From Porogramme epimiltina (taxonomy: Eukaryota; Basidiomycota; Agaricomycetes; Polyporales; Polyporaceae), in the NCBI GenBank assembly GCA_900155495.1, contig FTLJ01000747.1, positions 1-28,124 of the forward strand: a stretch of DNA of 28,124 nt, in the 5' to 3' direction. The position numbers were made by a program, and so were the translations under genes. Of this stretch, positions 1 through 9,990 are shown one piece after another (position 1 is the stretch's first letter; each line of letters starts with the position of its first letter). The notes beneath the pieces were generated by a model, which saw only the letters and a program-made list of their open reading frames with translations, was not told the DNA's origin and ran no database searches.

Positions 1-57
1 CCAGGAGGGCTATGCACAGCGTAAATATACTGAGGCCAAATTGACGGAGCAACGAGC
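1..57. repeat. 3' flank of F-box unit 1
   Basis: This short stretch contains the block (CTATGCACAG, AACGAGCTTAC) found immediately 3' of the F-box genes at about 5355-5411, 10735-10786 and 15550-15604. It is the likely 3' UTR of the first F-box gene, cut by the window edge. Confidence 0.6.
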
Positions 58-1498
58 TTACAGAAACGAATGCTGTACTATAGATACGGTAACGCCGCCC
101 TTCTCGGAAATTTTGGGGAGCTTCTTACGCATCGCTTCCTCGACGGCCAACTGAGAGAGTTGGGTACGAATCTGGTCGGACTTGTCATGGAATTCTGGCG
201 GCCAATACAGGTCTAATTCCAGGTCCAACGTAAGGAGCTCTTTCAAGGAATTGTCGAGGATCGGTTCGAGGGCCTCTGCGTTCCTGAGCACAAACCCACA
301 TTCATTCGCCAAGTTGACGATGTCCGTCGACGGTGAGATGGCCCTATGGGTTAGGTAGAGAGACAGAGCCTTGAGGTTCGAATGTGGTAATGCGATTGAA
401 AGGAAGGTTGTTATGAACCCCCAAGAGTTAAACATTTCGCTCTTAGGGAACATAATGAGGCGTAGGGATTGAAGCCGGGTGAAGTGGCGGAGGGACCCAA
501 CGAACTCTGCGTAAAAATCATCAATCCGATTCGCTCAAGATTGGATACTAGTGCAACGTACTATCGCCCTGGAGCTCCTCTCTGTCTGGCCAAAAGTCAG
601 TGACAAGTTCAATCACGGACGGGCCAGCAAACTCCCAGAGTTCAGAGCCATTTGTAAGAGCCGTGGAGTCTATCTGGAGGACCACAAGGGAGGTTCCTAG
701 GGAGATAACTGAGAGCCATTCAAACAATTCTTCCTCGCAATGACCATTCATGTTAGCAAGTGTAAATCGACGGATTCTTTTCAGAGACTGGGACTTTCGC
801 ATACCCCGAAGTGGTCGAATGCCGCGTGAAACTGGCCATGTTACGTTAATCATCCCGAGGTCGGTTAAGGAGGGTAACGCGGTGATGGTGCAGCGCATGG
901 TGCCAGATGACGGAAACCGGACAACCTCGAGCAAAAGGGTCCGAACGGAAGCGAAGGCGCTGAGGAGGATGAACATGCGAGGTGGGATGGAGGACTCTTT
1001 GGTGTCCCAGTCCTGATAGCGAAGCTCTAGCCCTTCCAGATTGGGTAATCTACCCCCGAGTTGGTGCATAAAGACTCTTGAGGCAATGTGCATATGCCCA
1101 TCGTCTGGATCCCTGTCTGAGGGTACGGAGCCGAAGGTGATTTGGCGGATAGATGGAAGCCAGCGGGACACAGCGGGGGATCGAACGACGTTGGAAACGA
1201 ATAGGCTGTATTGTCGATCGGAACGAAGGTAGACATGCATGAGGAGCTGGTGACGGCTGGCAGGTAGCCAGTCGCGGCAGACAAGGGCGCAATTGCACAG
1301 TGGATTGTAGGAGTCATAGGGGTACCACCCACAAGTTTGCGGGTCAGGGTAGAGGAACGTTGAAATGATGATGTCGGTGATTTCCTTGGGGAGGTGTGGT
1401 GGGACTATCTGAGAGATGGTCGGCACTTATGGTAAACATGATCCGGTCTCATTGGATGAATAAACCCACACCTCGGTTGAGTGATCAACGTCGCCCAT
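58..1498 (-). CDS. F-box-type protein, unit 1 (type A), 3 exons
   Basis: Exons on the minus strand are 1472-1498, 562-1408 and 58-506, giving 1323 nt and 440 residues. Introns are 63 nt (phase 0, GTGTGG...CTCTCAG) and 55 nt (phase 1, GTACGT...ACGCAG). The ATG at 1498-1496 lies in GAACGATGG, a context shared by the array. Exon 1 encodes MGDVDHSTE. The F-box-like motif follows (LPKEITDIII ... NCALVCRDWLPASRH, about residues 14-65), then leucine-rich-like strands with FMHQLGGRLPNLE, IPPRMF and FPSSGTMRCTITALPSL, and a C-terminal exon with FVGSLRHFTRLQSL. F-box proteins usually bind Skp1 and act as substrate receptors of SCF ubiquitin ligases. The target here is unknown. The reading frame is undamaged. 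It is closest to unit 3. Family assignment is firm; exact start and splicing are inferred from six-way comparison. Confidence 0.85.
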
Positions 1499-2600
1499 CG
1501 TTCAGTAGGGATGTGCTGTGGGCACTAGTACTCTCTCCTTTCGAGTCTGTAGACGTCGCGTCGATGAGTACTGCAGTCGAGTGCAAAGTAGAATGTGGTA
1601 GACATCACCTATTGTTGTATACTGGGTGGGTGAGGAATGAATGGGATAGTTGTAGACGCGGCCGTTTGACTTGGATTTTTGAATGGGACCGACTAGGACG
1701 CGACTGGTGTGTACCATAGAACTTCCGCATCAGTCAATGGACGCGAGTACTCTCAAGAGCCTATAGGCCCCACCTACTAACTAGGACATTGACGGTAGGA
1801 CGGGAAAAAGAGTGGAAGGGGGAAATCCCTGAGGAGAACGAAAGTGGGGAGGTCGCCTTGATGGTGGGCAGACCCCGGATAGTAACAGTCTCACGGGGAT
1901 ATTAGGTTTACTAGGACGCCGAGTATTTCTGACCTCCAAGTCACGCGCAGGCCGGCGTGAGCATACAGCGATGGGGCATTTCATTCATTGACTACTGGGC
2001 ACATACATGGGATGCGGAGAGGATAGACAGGGAGCCCGAATGCCACGATGTGCGAAAAAGGTCGCAGAACAAAGACAAAGACGGGGGAAACAGCGCTTCG
2101 GCAGATTCCCCATCTGTAATTATAAAGGGCTGTAGTAGACAGGGAGAGGGGAGAACTGAAGGGAGAGCGTGGTACACGTAGAAGCCGACTCGCAGGACGT
2201 CAGAGCGCGGCCCCGGGAGCAGATGGGAGGCCGCCAGAGCCTCAGACACTCTGGGTGGGGGGGCTGTTGTCGCGGGGGGAAGCTTCCTTGACAGCTGACG
2301 CTGTTAGACCGGTGCTTGCAGCATCGAGGGACGGCATCCATGAGGGGCGCTGTCGAGTCTCGGCGGCCAGCGGCGACTTGCGAGGGAGTGGGGAGCCATG
2401 GCGCTGGCACTTTCGCACGGCAATCCGTGCCACTCAAGCGCCTCAAGCGGGACGTTCTGCCATCCCTCGACGCGCGCTTACACGCGCCCCCTCCCCTTCT
2501 CATGCTCAGGCCCTCTTCTCACCTTCTCGGGGCCTATCGCCACCCCCCCCTCTCACGAAATATGTCCCCTCATCATAGTGAACTCGCGCCCGCGGCCCAG
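1499..2600. promoter_or_regulatory. Divergent spacer of unit 1: F-box leader and promoter, GP promoter
   Basis: The minus-strand F-box leader comes first, with a likely 62-nt 5' UTR intron at 1547-1608 (AG|GTGATG ... CTACAG|AC). A short upstream ORF starts at ATG 1717-1715 (reads VLVGPI). A further block near 1860-1960 (containing TTACTAGGACGCCGAG) recurs upstream of all or most of the other F-box genes and is probably non-coding, because its indels are not multiples of three. From about 2390 the sequence becomes pyrimidine-rich and matches the region ahead of the other GP starts. No intact gene is seen. Confidence 0.5.
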
Positions 2601-3992
2601 ATGACCTCCACTATCAATTCGAACACCACCCGCAAGTTGAACGTTGAAAACTCGCCGGCACGCCCGCACTGGCCACTACACCGCGCTATATGTTGTTTCC
2701 CTGGAACATGCAATCTCCAACGAGCATAAGCTATACGCTACGTATAGGACACCGCGGAGGGCGAAGTTCTTTGAGGACGAGAATGTGCGGGAGGAGACAT
2801 CCCTGCGCTGATCTCTAGTGAGTGCTTCCCCCTCCTTTGACTTGCGTTATACGGCAGTGGGACGCGGGTCGACGAAGGGTCGCGCTCTGGTTTCGGAGAG
2901 CGGATGCGTTGGGCGGACGATGTCATACGCACTCCAACGTCCACGATTTCGCCGACGGGGATTGGCGTACGTAATCGTTGTGGCCTTCCAACTCCCTGCG
3001 CGCGTCCAGATTGGACACCCAGATCCTGGAAGCCTGGGGTCTCTTTGCTTTTGCACTCCCTGCGCTCCTACATCCGTGCCGCGCGGTCTCGTGTCGGGTT
3101 GCCCGCGCTGACTTCTTCCTCGTTCTTCCATACCCTCGCGTCTACACATACACTAGATGCCCCCACGATTTTCAAGTCCACTGCGAATCGCGTCCACACC
3201 TCGCTCGCGCGCCAGACCTACACTTCGGCGACCTTCGCGTGTGCCAACCCTCCGCGGTCTTCGCGCGCAACAATCTCATGCGTTTCCGTCCCACCTGCCC
3301 ACGTCCTTATCCGTGCCCTGACCCCCGCGCACCCCGTGGACAAGTGAACTGGAACGAGATCATATGCCGCTGCACTACATACTCGCGCAAGGGGCCCCCG
3401 CGTGCGTACTACCTCTCCTCCGGTGTCCTCACGGACCTCGCCTTCGACGACGCCCTCCTCAGCCTGGCGCTCAAGCTGTATCACGCGGGAGCGACGTAGT
3501 AGTGCGGCGCGCGCCTCGGCAACGGGGACTGGGTCGCCTCGAGCGCGTCTCAGGGGCCACTGACAGCGGTACAAGTAAGGTGCGCCGCGCTACCCTTGCT
3601 ACTCTCCCCTCGCGCGTTTGGGGACGCCGACGCTGATGCTGACGCGCGCACGCCCACCCAGGCATCTTCCAGCAGGTCATCGCGCCAGATGGCTCCCAGA
3701 TAGACGCCCTGGGCCCGTGGTCCCCGTACGACAACCCGTAGTGGCACCCCCGTTCCGATGTTGGCAGTTGCGTACCAGGTCCGCTTCTACGGCCACGCGG
3801 AGCGGCTCGAGGGCGTGCGCGCGCTGTGGCGGCGCGGACAGGAGGTGCCCGCGGTGGCGTACGATGTCATGATCTCCGGGTACGCGAAGAAGAACACGAG
3901 CAACCTTCGGTTATAGGAGAGAAAGCCGAAGTGCGGGCTCGATCTGCAGAGCTTTAATGGTGCGTGCGAGTGCGGAGTGTGGCACTGAAGCA
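2601..3992 (+). pseudogene. Glycogen phosphorylase 5' relic, unit 1 copy A
   Basis: Glycogen phosphorylase releases glucose-1-phosphate from glycogen using pyridoxal phosphate; this piece covers only the N-terminal part. The ATG at 2601 opens a frame (MTST...TTRKLN) that soon shifts. Later pieces are recognisable: NRVHTSLARQ (from 3157), YYLSSGVLTDLAFDDALLSLAL (a decayed LMGRTLDNALLNLAL region), the exon starting with IFQQ-like sequence near 3660, and a VAYQVRFYGHAERLEG stretch near 3770. Damage includes frameshifts, a stop at about 3497-3499, a lost donor (ATGCGT near 3279), a lost acceptor (CAA for CAG near 3342), a deletion removing the GLGNGGLGRL region in part, and TAG for a conserved Trp at 3914-3916. 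It shares its deletion with unit 3. Confidence 0.85.
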
Positions 3993-4662
3993 CGCGTACT
4001 ACATCTCTCTCTCTCGTTCCTGGTGCGCCGCGCCATCGACAACGCGCTGTCTAACCTTGCTCTCAAGCAGCGGTACGCGGACGCGACGGGCGGGCGCGGC
4101 TTCGCGCTCGAGGACCTCCTAGGGTAGGAGCGCGACGCGGACCTCCATCACGCGCCACAACGGAGTAAGCCACCTCGCGGCTTGCTCTCTCAACTGGAGC
4201 GCGTCCCAGGAGGACCCCGCCTGAGGCTACGAGCTGCGCTACAAGTACGGTGCGTCGCTTCGTGCTTCGATCTCGTGCGGCAGGGGACACCGACGCTGAC
4301 GCGCGCGCTGCCGCAGACATCTCATAGCAGCTCATCGCCCCGGAGGGCTCCCTGCTCGGCGACTGGACCCGTGGCTCCGGCATGACAATCCGTATAAGCC
4401 TACCCCCGCTCACACGGTGCAGACCAGTTCTGCTTCTACGGCCACTTGAAGCGGGTCGAGCGCGGGCGGGCGCTGTGGCAGTGATGGCATACGTACGACG
4501 GATGATTCCTGTGTACGTGACGAAGAACACGAGCAACCTCCGGCTGTAGGAGGGCAAGCTAAGGCGCGGGCTCGATCTGCAGAGCTTCAACGGTGCGTGC
4601 ACCGTTTCGGATGTGCGGAGAGGGGGACACTGATGCGGTTGACTTGTTGTAGCTGGTGATTG
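3993..4662 (+). pseudogene. Glycogen phosphorylase relic, unit 1 copy B (internal duplication)
   Basis: Immediately after copy A, GP sequence restarts in the middle of an exon (AAGCACGCGTACTACATCTC, equivalent to KRAYYLS) and again runs through an EDLLG region, the intron after YKYG, an IFQQ-like exon (decayed) and the GFDLQSFNG end followed by GTGCGTGC. There are stops at the EDLLG site (TAG near 4126) and at the conserved Trp (4547-4549). It ends in CTGGTGATTG, the first codons of the next GP exon, where homology to GP stops abruptly. Unit 2 has the equivalent second copy at 9301-9990. Confidence 0.8.
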
Positions 4663-5345
4663 CATAGGGCAGTGAGGGAATGGCCGAGGACGAGTTAGCT
4701 CACTAGCGGGATCTCAGTGGTCTGACGAGTTTTGGAAAGGTACGCCGTCAAGGTCGCTGAGATATATATTACTTTGTATCGTTTTTCTCCAATTACACAT
4801 CACTGGTCTGGGGGCTTGGATACTCAGTAGTGCAACACCGCCGGCATCAAGGACCATAAACGGAGTGTGTCTGATGATCTTGTTGCAGGCAAGGGAGCCC
4901 AAGCTGTTTCAGCAACCCAGGCACCTGTATATCGTGATCACTTCTTCAGTCACATTAGTTGATAGCTCTGTTCACAGGCGTGTCACTGCCAGCTAAATAC
5001 TGATTACCCCAAGTATACATATGTTGCGTTGCACATCGAAGCAGTCGAATCCGAAGAGCCCATGGATAACGTATCACAAGAAAAGACGTCCCGTCGTCCA
5101 CGCCCGCCAAATCCCTCTCTGCGAGCGCTTGCTAAAACTATAGTCTGATATTGCTCTCGAGCACATTCCTCACCCCACCGTGTCGATCCTCCGGCCCCCA
5201 TCCCCGCCCCTCGAATTTCCATCACTTGGGCCGATTTACACCCGGCGAGACCTGGTCAAGCTATTGGTGTGTTCTCGCGTGTGACCTGTGTTACGATCAT
5301 GCTTGTGATGGTGAGACAGCGCGGACGGTCGAATTTTCCGCCGCT
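4663..5345 (-). pseudogene. Possible 3' relic of an unidentified third gene, unit 1 block
   Basis: This block recurs after the GP relics of units 2, 3 and 5. On the minus strand two short stretches keep a similar reading: TEEVITIYR at about 4921-4960 and VLDAGGVALLSIQAP at about 4800-4866, the latter ending near a stop in the other copies. A pyrimidine tract plus AG lies between them in units 3 and 5, as expected for an intron. I do not recognise the family. The rest of the block, including a conserved CTCTCTGCG element near 5117, shows no open gene. It could also be conserved non-coding DNA. Confidence 0.35.
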
Positions 5346-5411
5346 TCCTCAGGAGGAGGGCTATGGACAGCATAAGTAGACTGAGGTCAAATCGACGGAA
5401 CAACGAGCTTA

Positions 5412-6843
5412 CTAAAACTCATGGTTCACCGCAGATACGGTAACATCAACATTCTCGGAGATTTTGGAGAGCTTCTTCCATACCGCTTCCTCGACGGCTG
5501 ACTGTGAGAATTGGGTACGAATGCGGTCCGATTCGGCATAGAACTCTGATGGCCACATAAGTTTGAAGGACAATTTCAACGTAAGGAGACCTTTGAAGGA
5601 ATTGTTGAGGATCGGTCCGAGGGCCTCTGCGTTCCTGAGCACAAACTCGCATTCATTCGTTAAGTAAGTGCTCTCTTTCGATGACGGGATGATCGAATCA
5701 AGGTAAAAGGAAAGGCACTCGACGTTCGAGGTTGGCGATGTAGTTGCAAGGAAGGTCGCTATGAACTCCCAAGAGGCAGCTATTTCGCTCTCAGCACTGA
5801 ACACAATAAGGGTGAGAGACTGAAGGCGGGTGAAGTGGCGGAGGCACCCAACGAACTCTGCATACAAATAGTCATTCAATTCAGTCAGATAGGTTCGGGA
5901 TTGCATACTGATGCGACGTACTATCACCCTCGAGCTCCCCCTTCTCCTCCCAAAAGCGCGTGTGAAGCCGAGTGACGGATGTGCCAGCATACTCCCAGAG
6001 CTCAGAACCATTTCTAAGAATGCTTGATTCTATGTCGAGTTCCACAAGGGAGGCCCATAAGGAGGTGACTGGGAGCCATCCAAGCATTTCTTCCTCCAAG
6101 GGAGAGTCCAGCTCTTGAAGGGAAAATCGGCGGACTGTTCTCAGAAACTCGGATTTTCGCGTACGCCGGAGTGGTCGAATCCCGCGTGAGATTGGCCACA
6201 TTACATGCCACATCATGAGGTCGGTTAAGGAGGGTAAGGCGGTGATGGTGCAGCGCATTGTGCCAGAGGACGGAAACTGGACATTGTGTAGGTAGAGGAC
6301 CCGAACGGAAGCGAAGGCGCTGAAGAACCTGAACATACGAGGTGGGATGTAGGACTCCGTAGTATTCCAGGCAAAATTCCACATGCGAAGTACTTCCAAG
6401 TTGGGGAATCTACCCCCGAGTTGGTGCATAAAGAATCTTGAGGTGATCTCCATACCCCTGCCATCGGTTGATGTCGTGTCACGGTCTAGGCTGAGGTAAC
6501 GGGTAGATTGAAGCCAGGAGGACGCAAGTGGGGATCGAACAACATTGGATACGAAAAGTTCGTATTGTCGATCGGAATAGAGCACGACGCGCATGAGGAG
6601 ATGGTGACGGCTGGCAGGTAGCCAGTGGCGGCAGACAAGGGCGCAATTTCGCAGCGTCTTGTAGTGGCCACGGCTGGTAGTGCCGCTATCGTAGAGGAAT
6701 GAAATGATGATATCAGTGGTTTCTCTGGGAAGATATGGTGGGAATGTCTGCGAGATGGTGTGCACTTGTCATGGAAATGATTTAGTCCCATGAGATGAAC
6801 ACGCACACACCTTGGTTGGATATCGATGCTCAACCTCGTCCAT
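5412..6843 (-). CDS. F-box-type protein, unit 2 (type B), 3 exons
   Basis: Exons on minus are 6811-6843, 5922-6747 and 5412-5857: 1305 nt, 434 residues. Introns are 63 nt (phase 0) and 64 nt (phase 1, GTACGT...TATGCAG). Exon 1 encodes MDEVEHRYPTK, two codons longer than in the other units. The F-box-like motif is LPRETTDIIISFL ... NCALVCRHWLPASRHHLL. The central region has FMHQLGGRFPNLE, YIPPRMFRFFSAF and FPSSGTMRCTITALPSL, and the last exon FVGCLRHFTRLQSL and ECEFVLRNAEALGPILNNS. No stop or shift is present. Its closest relative in the window is unit 6. A role as an SCF substrate receptor is inferred from the family; the target is unknown. Confidence 0.85.
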
Positions 6844-8084
6844 CGTTCAGCAAGAGCAAGTGCTGTTGATACTAGCTTTCTCCTCTTGAGTCTGGAGATG
6901 TCCCATCAGTGAGCATCGCAGTCAGATTCATAGTAGAATGCAACGGACATTACCTACTGACGGGTACTAGACACACTGGGGACGGGCAGGATATCTGCGG
7001 ATGTGGACGATTGAGGTAGATTCTGTAATGGGGCCAACTAGGACGCGATGGGTGTCCATCACGGAAGGGTCAGACTGTTAGCTGACCAACGCACCTCCTC
7101 TCCACACATTATACGCGGGACTTACCAGGCAGGACTTCGGAAAGAAAGAGGAGGGCAGCGGCCTGAAGAGGATGGAAGGTGGGGGATCGTCCTTATGAAG
7201 GTGGGCAGACCCGCGAGTAGCAGTCTTATGGGCATATTAGGTTCACTAGGACGCCGAGTGCATATTAATTCTGATCACCGGGTCACGCGCAGGCTGGCGT
7301 GAGCATGTACCAATAGAGCATCGTATTCATTGAATAATAACGAGCGCATACATGGAACGGTAGGGGACAGGGAGGGAGCAGGAACGAAGGTGCGATGCGA
7401 GTACATACGAGAAAGATGGTAGCTTATTGAAGGCAGCTTGAACCGCGGGGGTAGTGACGCGTCGATGGAGATGAATGGTCTATCTACGAGAGTTGTGGTA
7501 GACAGAGGGAGACGCGCAAGGACACTGAGCTGCGCATAGGAGAGGAACGAGACGGCTAAAAGCGATCGAGTAGACGGGGACTGACGGGACTCGCGGGAGG
7601 GCGTCGTGGATGACTGGTGCTGCCCCAACTGTGACGCACTGGAGAGTGGACACTGGATTCGGCGTACCAACCCGCGCAGGAGGCTCATGCGCTCTGGTCG
7701 AGGGGCCTGTTGTTGTGGATCGGGGAGAGCAGCATCGAGGGGCTGCGTGGGCGAGGAGGGGTGTTCGAGCCCAGATCTCAGCGTTCAAATCCGATCAACG
7801 GTCCGGCCGGTCAGCGGCGGGGCCCACCGGGTGACGCCAGGAGCAATGGTCTCATCGCTCGGCAGCTCTCGCACGACCCCGCACCGACCGCCTTTGAGCT
7901 TGCAGCCTACGATGACGTCCCGTCCCCGCGCGCGCCCTCCCTCCTCTTCTCCTGCTAGGACCTTGAAAGGGTCTCTGCGCCGCGACCCCTCTCCCTCTCG
8001 TGCGCGTGCCCTTTCCGCCCGTTCTCCGCGCGTAGCGTCACTACCTCGGAGTTTTCCCCCTGCTCATCGCAAGCACCCGCCCAA
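6844..8084. promoter_or_regulatory. Divergent spacer of unit 2
   Basis: The F-box leader has a likely 62-nt 5' UTR intron at 6892-6953 and an upstream ORF from ATG 7059-7057. From about 7290 to 7700 the sequence closely matches unit 6 (26590-27020) and differs from units 1 and 3. From about 7840 to 8084 it instead matches unit 5 (22250-22426), so the spacer is a mosaic with a switch between about 7740 and 7840. Several overlapping open frames occur on both strands here, but none resembles a protein or is conserved as one. Confidence 0.5.
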
Positions 8085-9300
8085 ATAGCTTCCACTATCG
8101 TCCCGAGCACCATCGATTGAATGCTAACGCCCGCCCGCATGTGTTAACACTCACTGGTCAGTGCACCTTGCCCTATGTTGCTTCAAGGGAGCGCGCGATG
8201 TCTGACGCCCCTCCGCCGTTTGTTGTGCGTAGGATACAGCACCGAGACCGACGCGCATGATGGACAACAAAAACGCCTAGGTGCCTATGAGGGCATTACC
8301 GCCCTGACCTGTGGTGAGTGCACTTCCTTTCCTTGAGCTACGGCGTGCGGCGATGCGGCGTGGGCGGGCGACGGCGCGCGTGCTGGCTTCATGGAGTCGG
8401 CGTGTCGCGGCAGGCGTCATGGACACTCCACCGACGCCCACGGCTGTGGTGGACATGCGTACGTGAGCCTCGTGTCCTTCTAGATCTTGCGCCCGACTTT
8501 TGGGAGCCTGGGCTCTCCGCCTTTGTGCTACCCGTGCTCCCATTTGCGTGCCGCGCGCGGTCGTGTGCTGCTCGCGCTGACACCTTTCTTATTCCCTTTG
8601 CGCGCAGCGCGCCTGCTAGATATGTCTGCGATTACGAAGTTCGTAACCCACCGTGTCCACACCTCGCTCGCCCGCTATGCCACACCTCGCTCGCCCGCTA
8701 TGCCACACCTCGCTCGCCCGCTATGCCACACCTCGCTCGCCCGCTATGCGTACAAGTTTGACACCCTCGCCACGTACAACGCCCCACGCTCTGTATTCCT
8801 GGCAGCCTCCTCGTGCGTCCCCAGCCCCCACGCTCTTCATTTCCGGTCACGCGCCGACGCGCTTCCGTCCCGCGCCGCCCCGCGGATAGGTGCACTGGAA
8901 CGAGATGCAGCTGCATCGCCCGCACGACACCCCGAAGCGCGCGCACTACCCCTTTCTCGAGTCCCTCAATCCCTCACGGGCCGCACGGTCGTCAACACGC
9001 TCTTCAACCTCGCCCTCCAGCTCCAGTACGCGGACACGACGAACAAGCTCGGCCTTTGCGCTCGAGGACCTGCTCGGGGCAGGAGCGCGATGCGGGCCTC
9101 GCAAAGGGGGGACCGGGCCGCCTCGCGGGTGCTACCAGGACTCGAGCGCGTCGCAGGAGCTCCCGGTGTGGGACTATGAGCTGCGCTACAAGTACGGTGC
9201 GCCGCTTCGCTCTCCGTTTTCGCGCAGTAGCCGACGCTGACACGCACGCAGGCGTCTTCCAGCACCTCCAGACGGCTCTCAGCTAGACAACCTGCTGACA
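8085..9300 (+). pseudogene. Glycogen phosphorylase 5' relic, unit 2 copy A
   Basis: The start codon position holds ATA (8085-8087) where unit 5 has ATG, and codon 12 is TGA, a stop shared with unit 5. Exon 1 keeps its GTGAGT donor at 8314. Exon 3 (from about 8620) reads ITKFVTHRVHTSLARY, is expanded by a 23-bp repeat, and ends at an intact GTGCGT donor (8813). Exon 4 (8890 on) reads VHWNEMQLH, then PKRAHYPFLESL, a frameshift, TVVNTLFNLALQLQYAD, and a damaged GLGNGGLGRL (AKGGPGRL). Copy A stops shortly after the IFQQ exon begins, near 9285, and joins copy B. Confidence 0.85.
8658..8749 (+). repeat. Four perfect 23-bp tandem copies inside GP exon 3
   Basis: The unit starts CACACCTCGCTCGCCC and ends GCTATGC; four identical copies lie head to tail at 8658-8680, 8681-8703, 8704-8726 and 8727-8749. 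Other GP copies have one. Three extra copies add 69 bases, exactly 23 codons, so the frame is the same before (VHTSLARY) and after (YAYKFDTLATY) the repeat. Perfect identity points to a recent slippage expansion. Confidence 0.95.
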
Positions 9301-9990
9301 GGTGAACTCGAACGAGACGCGACTGCACTACTCGCCCACGGGACTGAAGCGCGTGTACTACCTCTCGCTGGAGTCTCTCATGCACCGCACACCCGAGAAG
9401 GCGCTCCCCAACCTTGCCTCCAAGCTGTAGTATGCGGACGCGACGGGCAAGCTCTGCTTCTGCGCGCTCTGTGATCTCTTCAATAGGAGAGCGACGCGGA
9501 GCGCTGTCACGGCTGCCTGGGCCGCCGTACGGCGTGCTCCACCGACTCGAGCGCGTCCCAGGAGGTCCTCGTGTGTGGCTGTGAGATGCGCTACAAGTAC
9601 GGTGCGCGGCTTTGTGCTTCGATTTCGCGCGGCAGGGGACGCCGAGGCTGACGCGCACGCAGGCATCGTCCAGCAGCTCATCGCGCCGGACGGCTCCCAA
9701 TGTGACGTCCTGGACCCGCGGCCCCAGCACGACAATTCTTGTAAGCCTACCCCCGTCTAGACGTCGTGGACCGGGCTCACTTCGGCACTGTGGCAGGGCG
9801 GGCAGGAGGCACTGATGATGGCGTACGACGTGGTGACACTTGTGTACACGATCAATAACACCAACAACCTCCGGCTGTAGGAGAGCAAGCCAAGCCGCAG
9901 ATTCGATCTGTGGAACTTCGATGGTGCGTGCACCGCTTCCGTCGTGCGAAAAGGGACGCGCTGACGCGATTGTCTCGTAGCTAGTGATTG
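9301..9990 (+). pseudogene. Glycogen phosphorylase relic, unit 2 copy B (internal duplication)
   Basis: GP restarts at exon 4 right behind an acceptor-like CAG (GTGAACTCGAACGAGACG, the NWNET region), then KRVYYLSLESLMHRTPEKAL, a TAG near 9428, a shortened GNGGLGRL region, the intron after YKYG (GTGCGCGGC ... ACGCAG), GIVQQLIAPDGSQ near 9660, and SKPSRRFDL near the end. TAG replaces the conserved Trp at 9878-9880. It ends at CTAGTGATTG, the same breakpoint as units 1, 3 and 5. It is orthologous to copy B of unit 1. Confidence 0.8.

Noticed and set aside
1426..1471. Alternative first-intron acceptor at the CATAAG / ACAAG just before the second exon
   Set aside because: Using that AG would shift the frame and give an early stop; the CTCTCAG or CTCGCAG a few bases on keeps phase 0 in the copies.
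1860..1960. Minus-strand peptide similar in several units (RRPxxPNxPVRLLLSG)
   Set aside because: It looked like an extra exon, but unit 2 has a 7-base indel that breaks the frame and substitutions are not codon-biased, so it is better read as a conserved non-coding block of the F-box upstream region.
4063..4665. Minus-strand open frame of 200 codons
   Set aside because: It is antisense to GP copy B of unit 1, the same type of shadow as the one at 8966-10069.
8658..8749. Direct repeats resembling a CRISPR-like array
   Set aside because: There are no spacers between the 23-bp copies, they lie inside a pseudogene exon, and the genome is eukaryotic.
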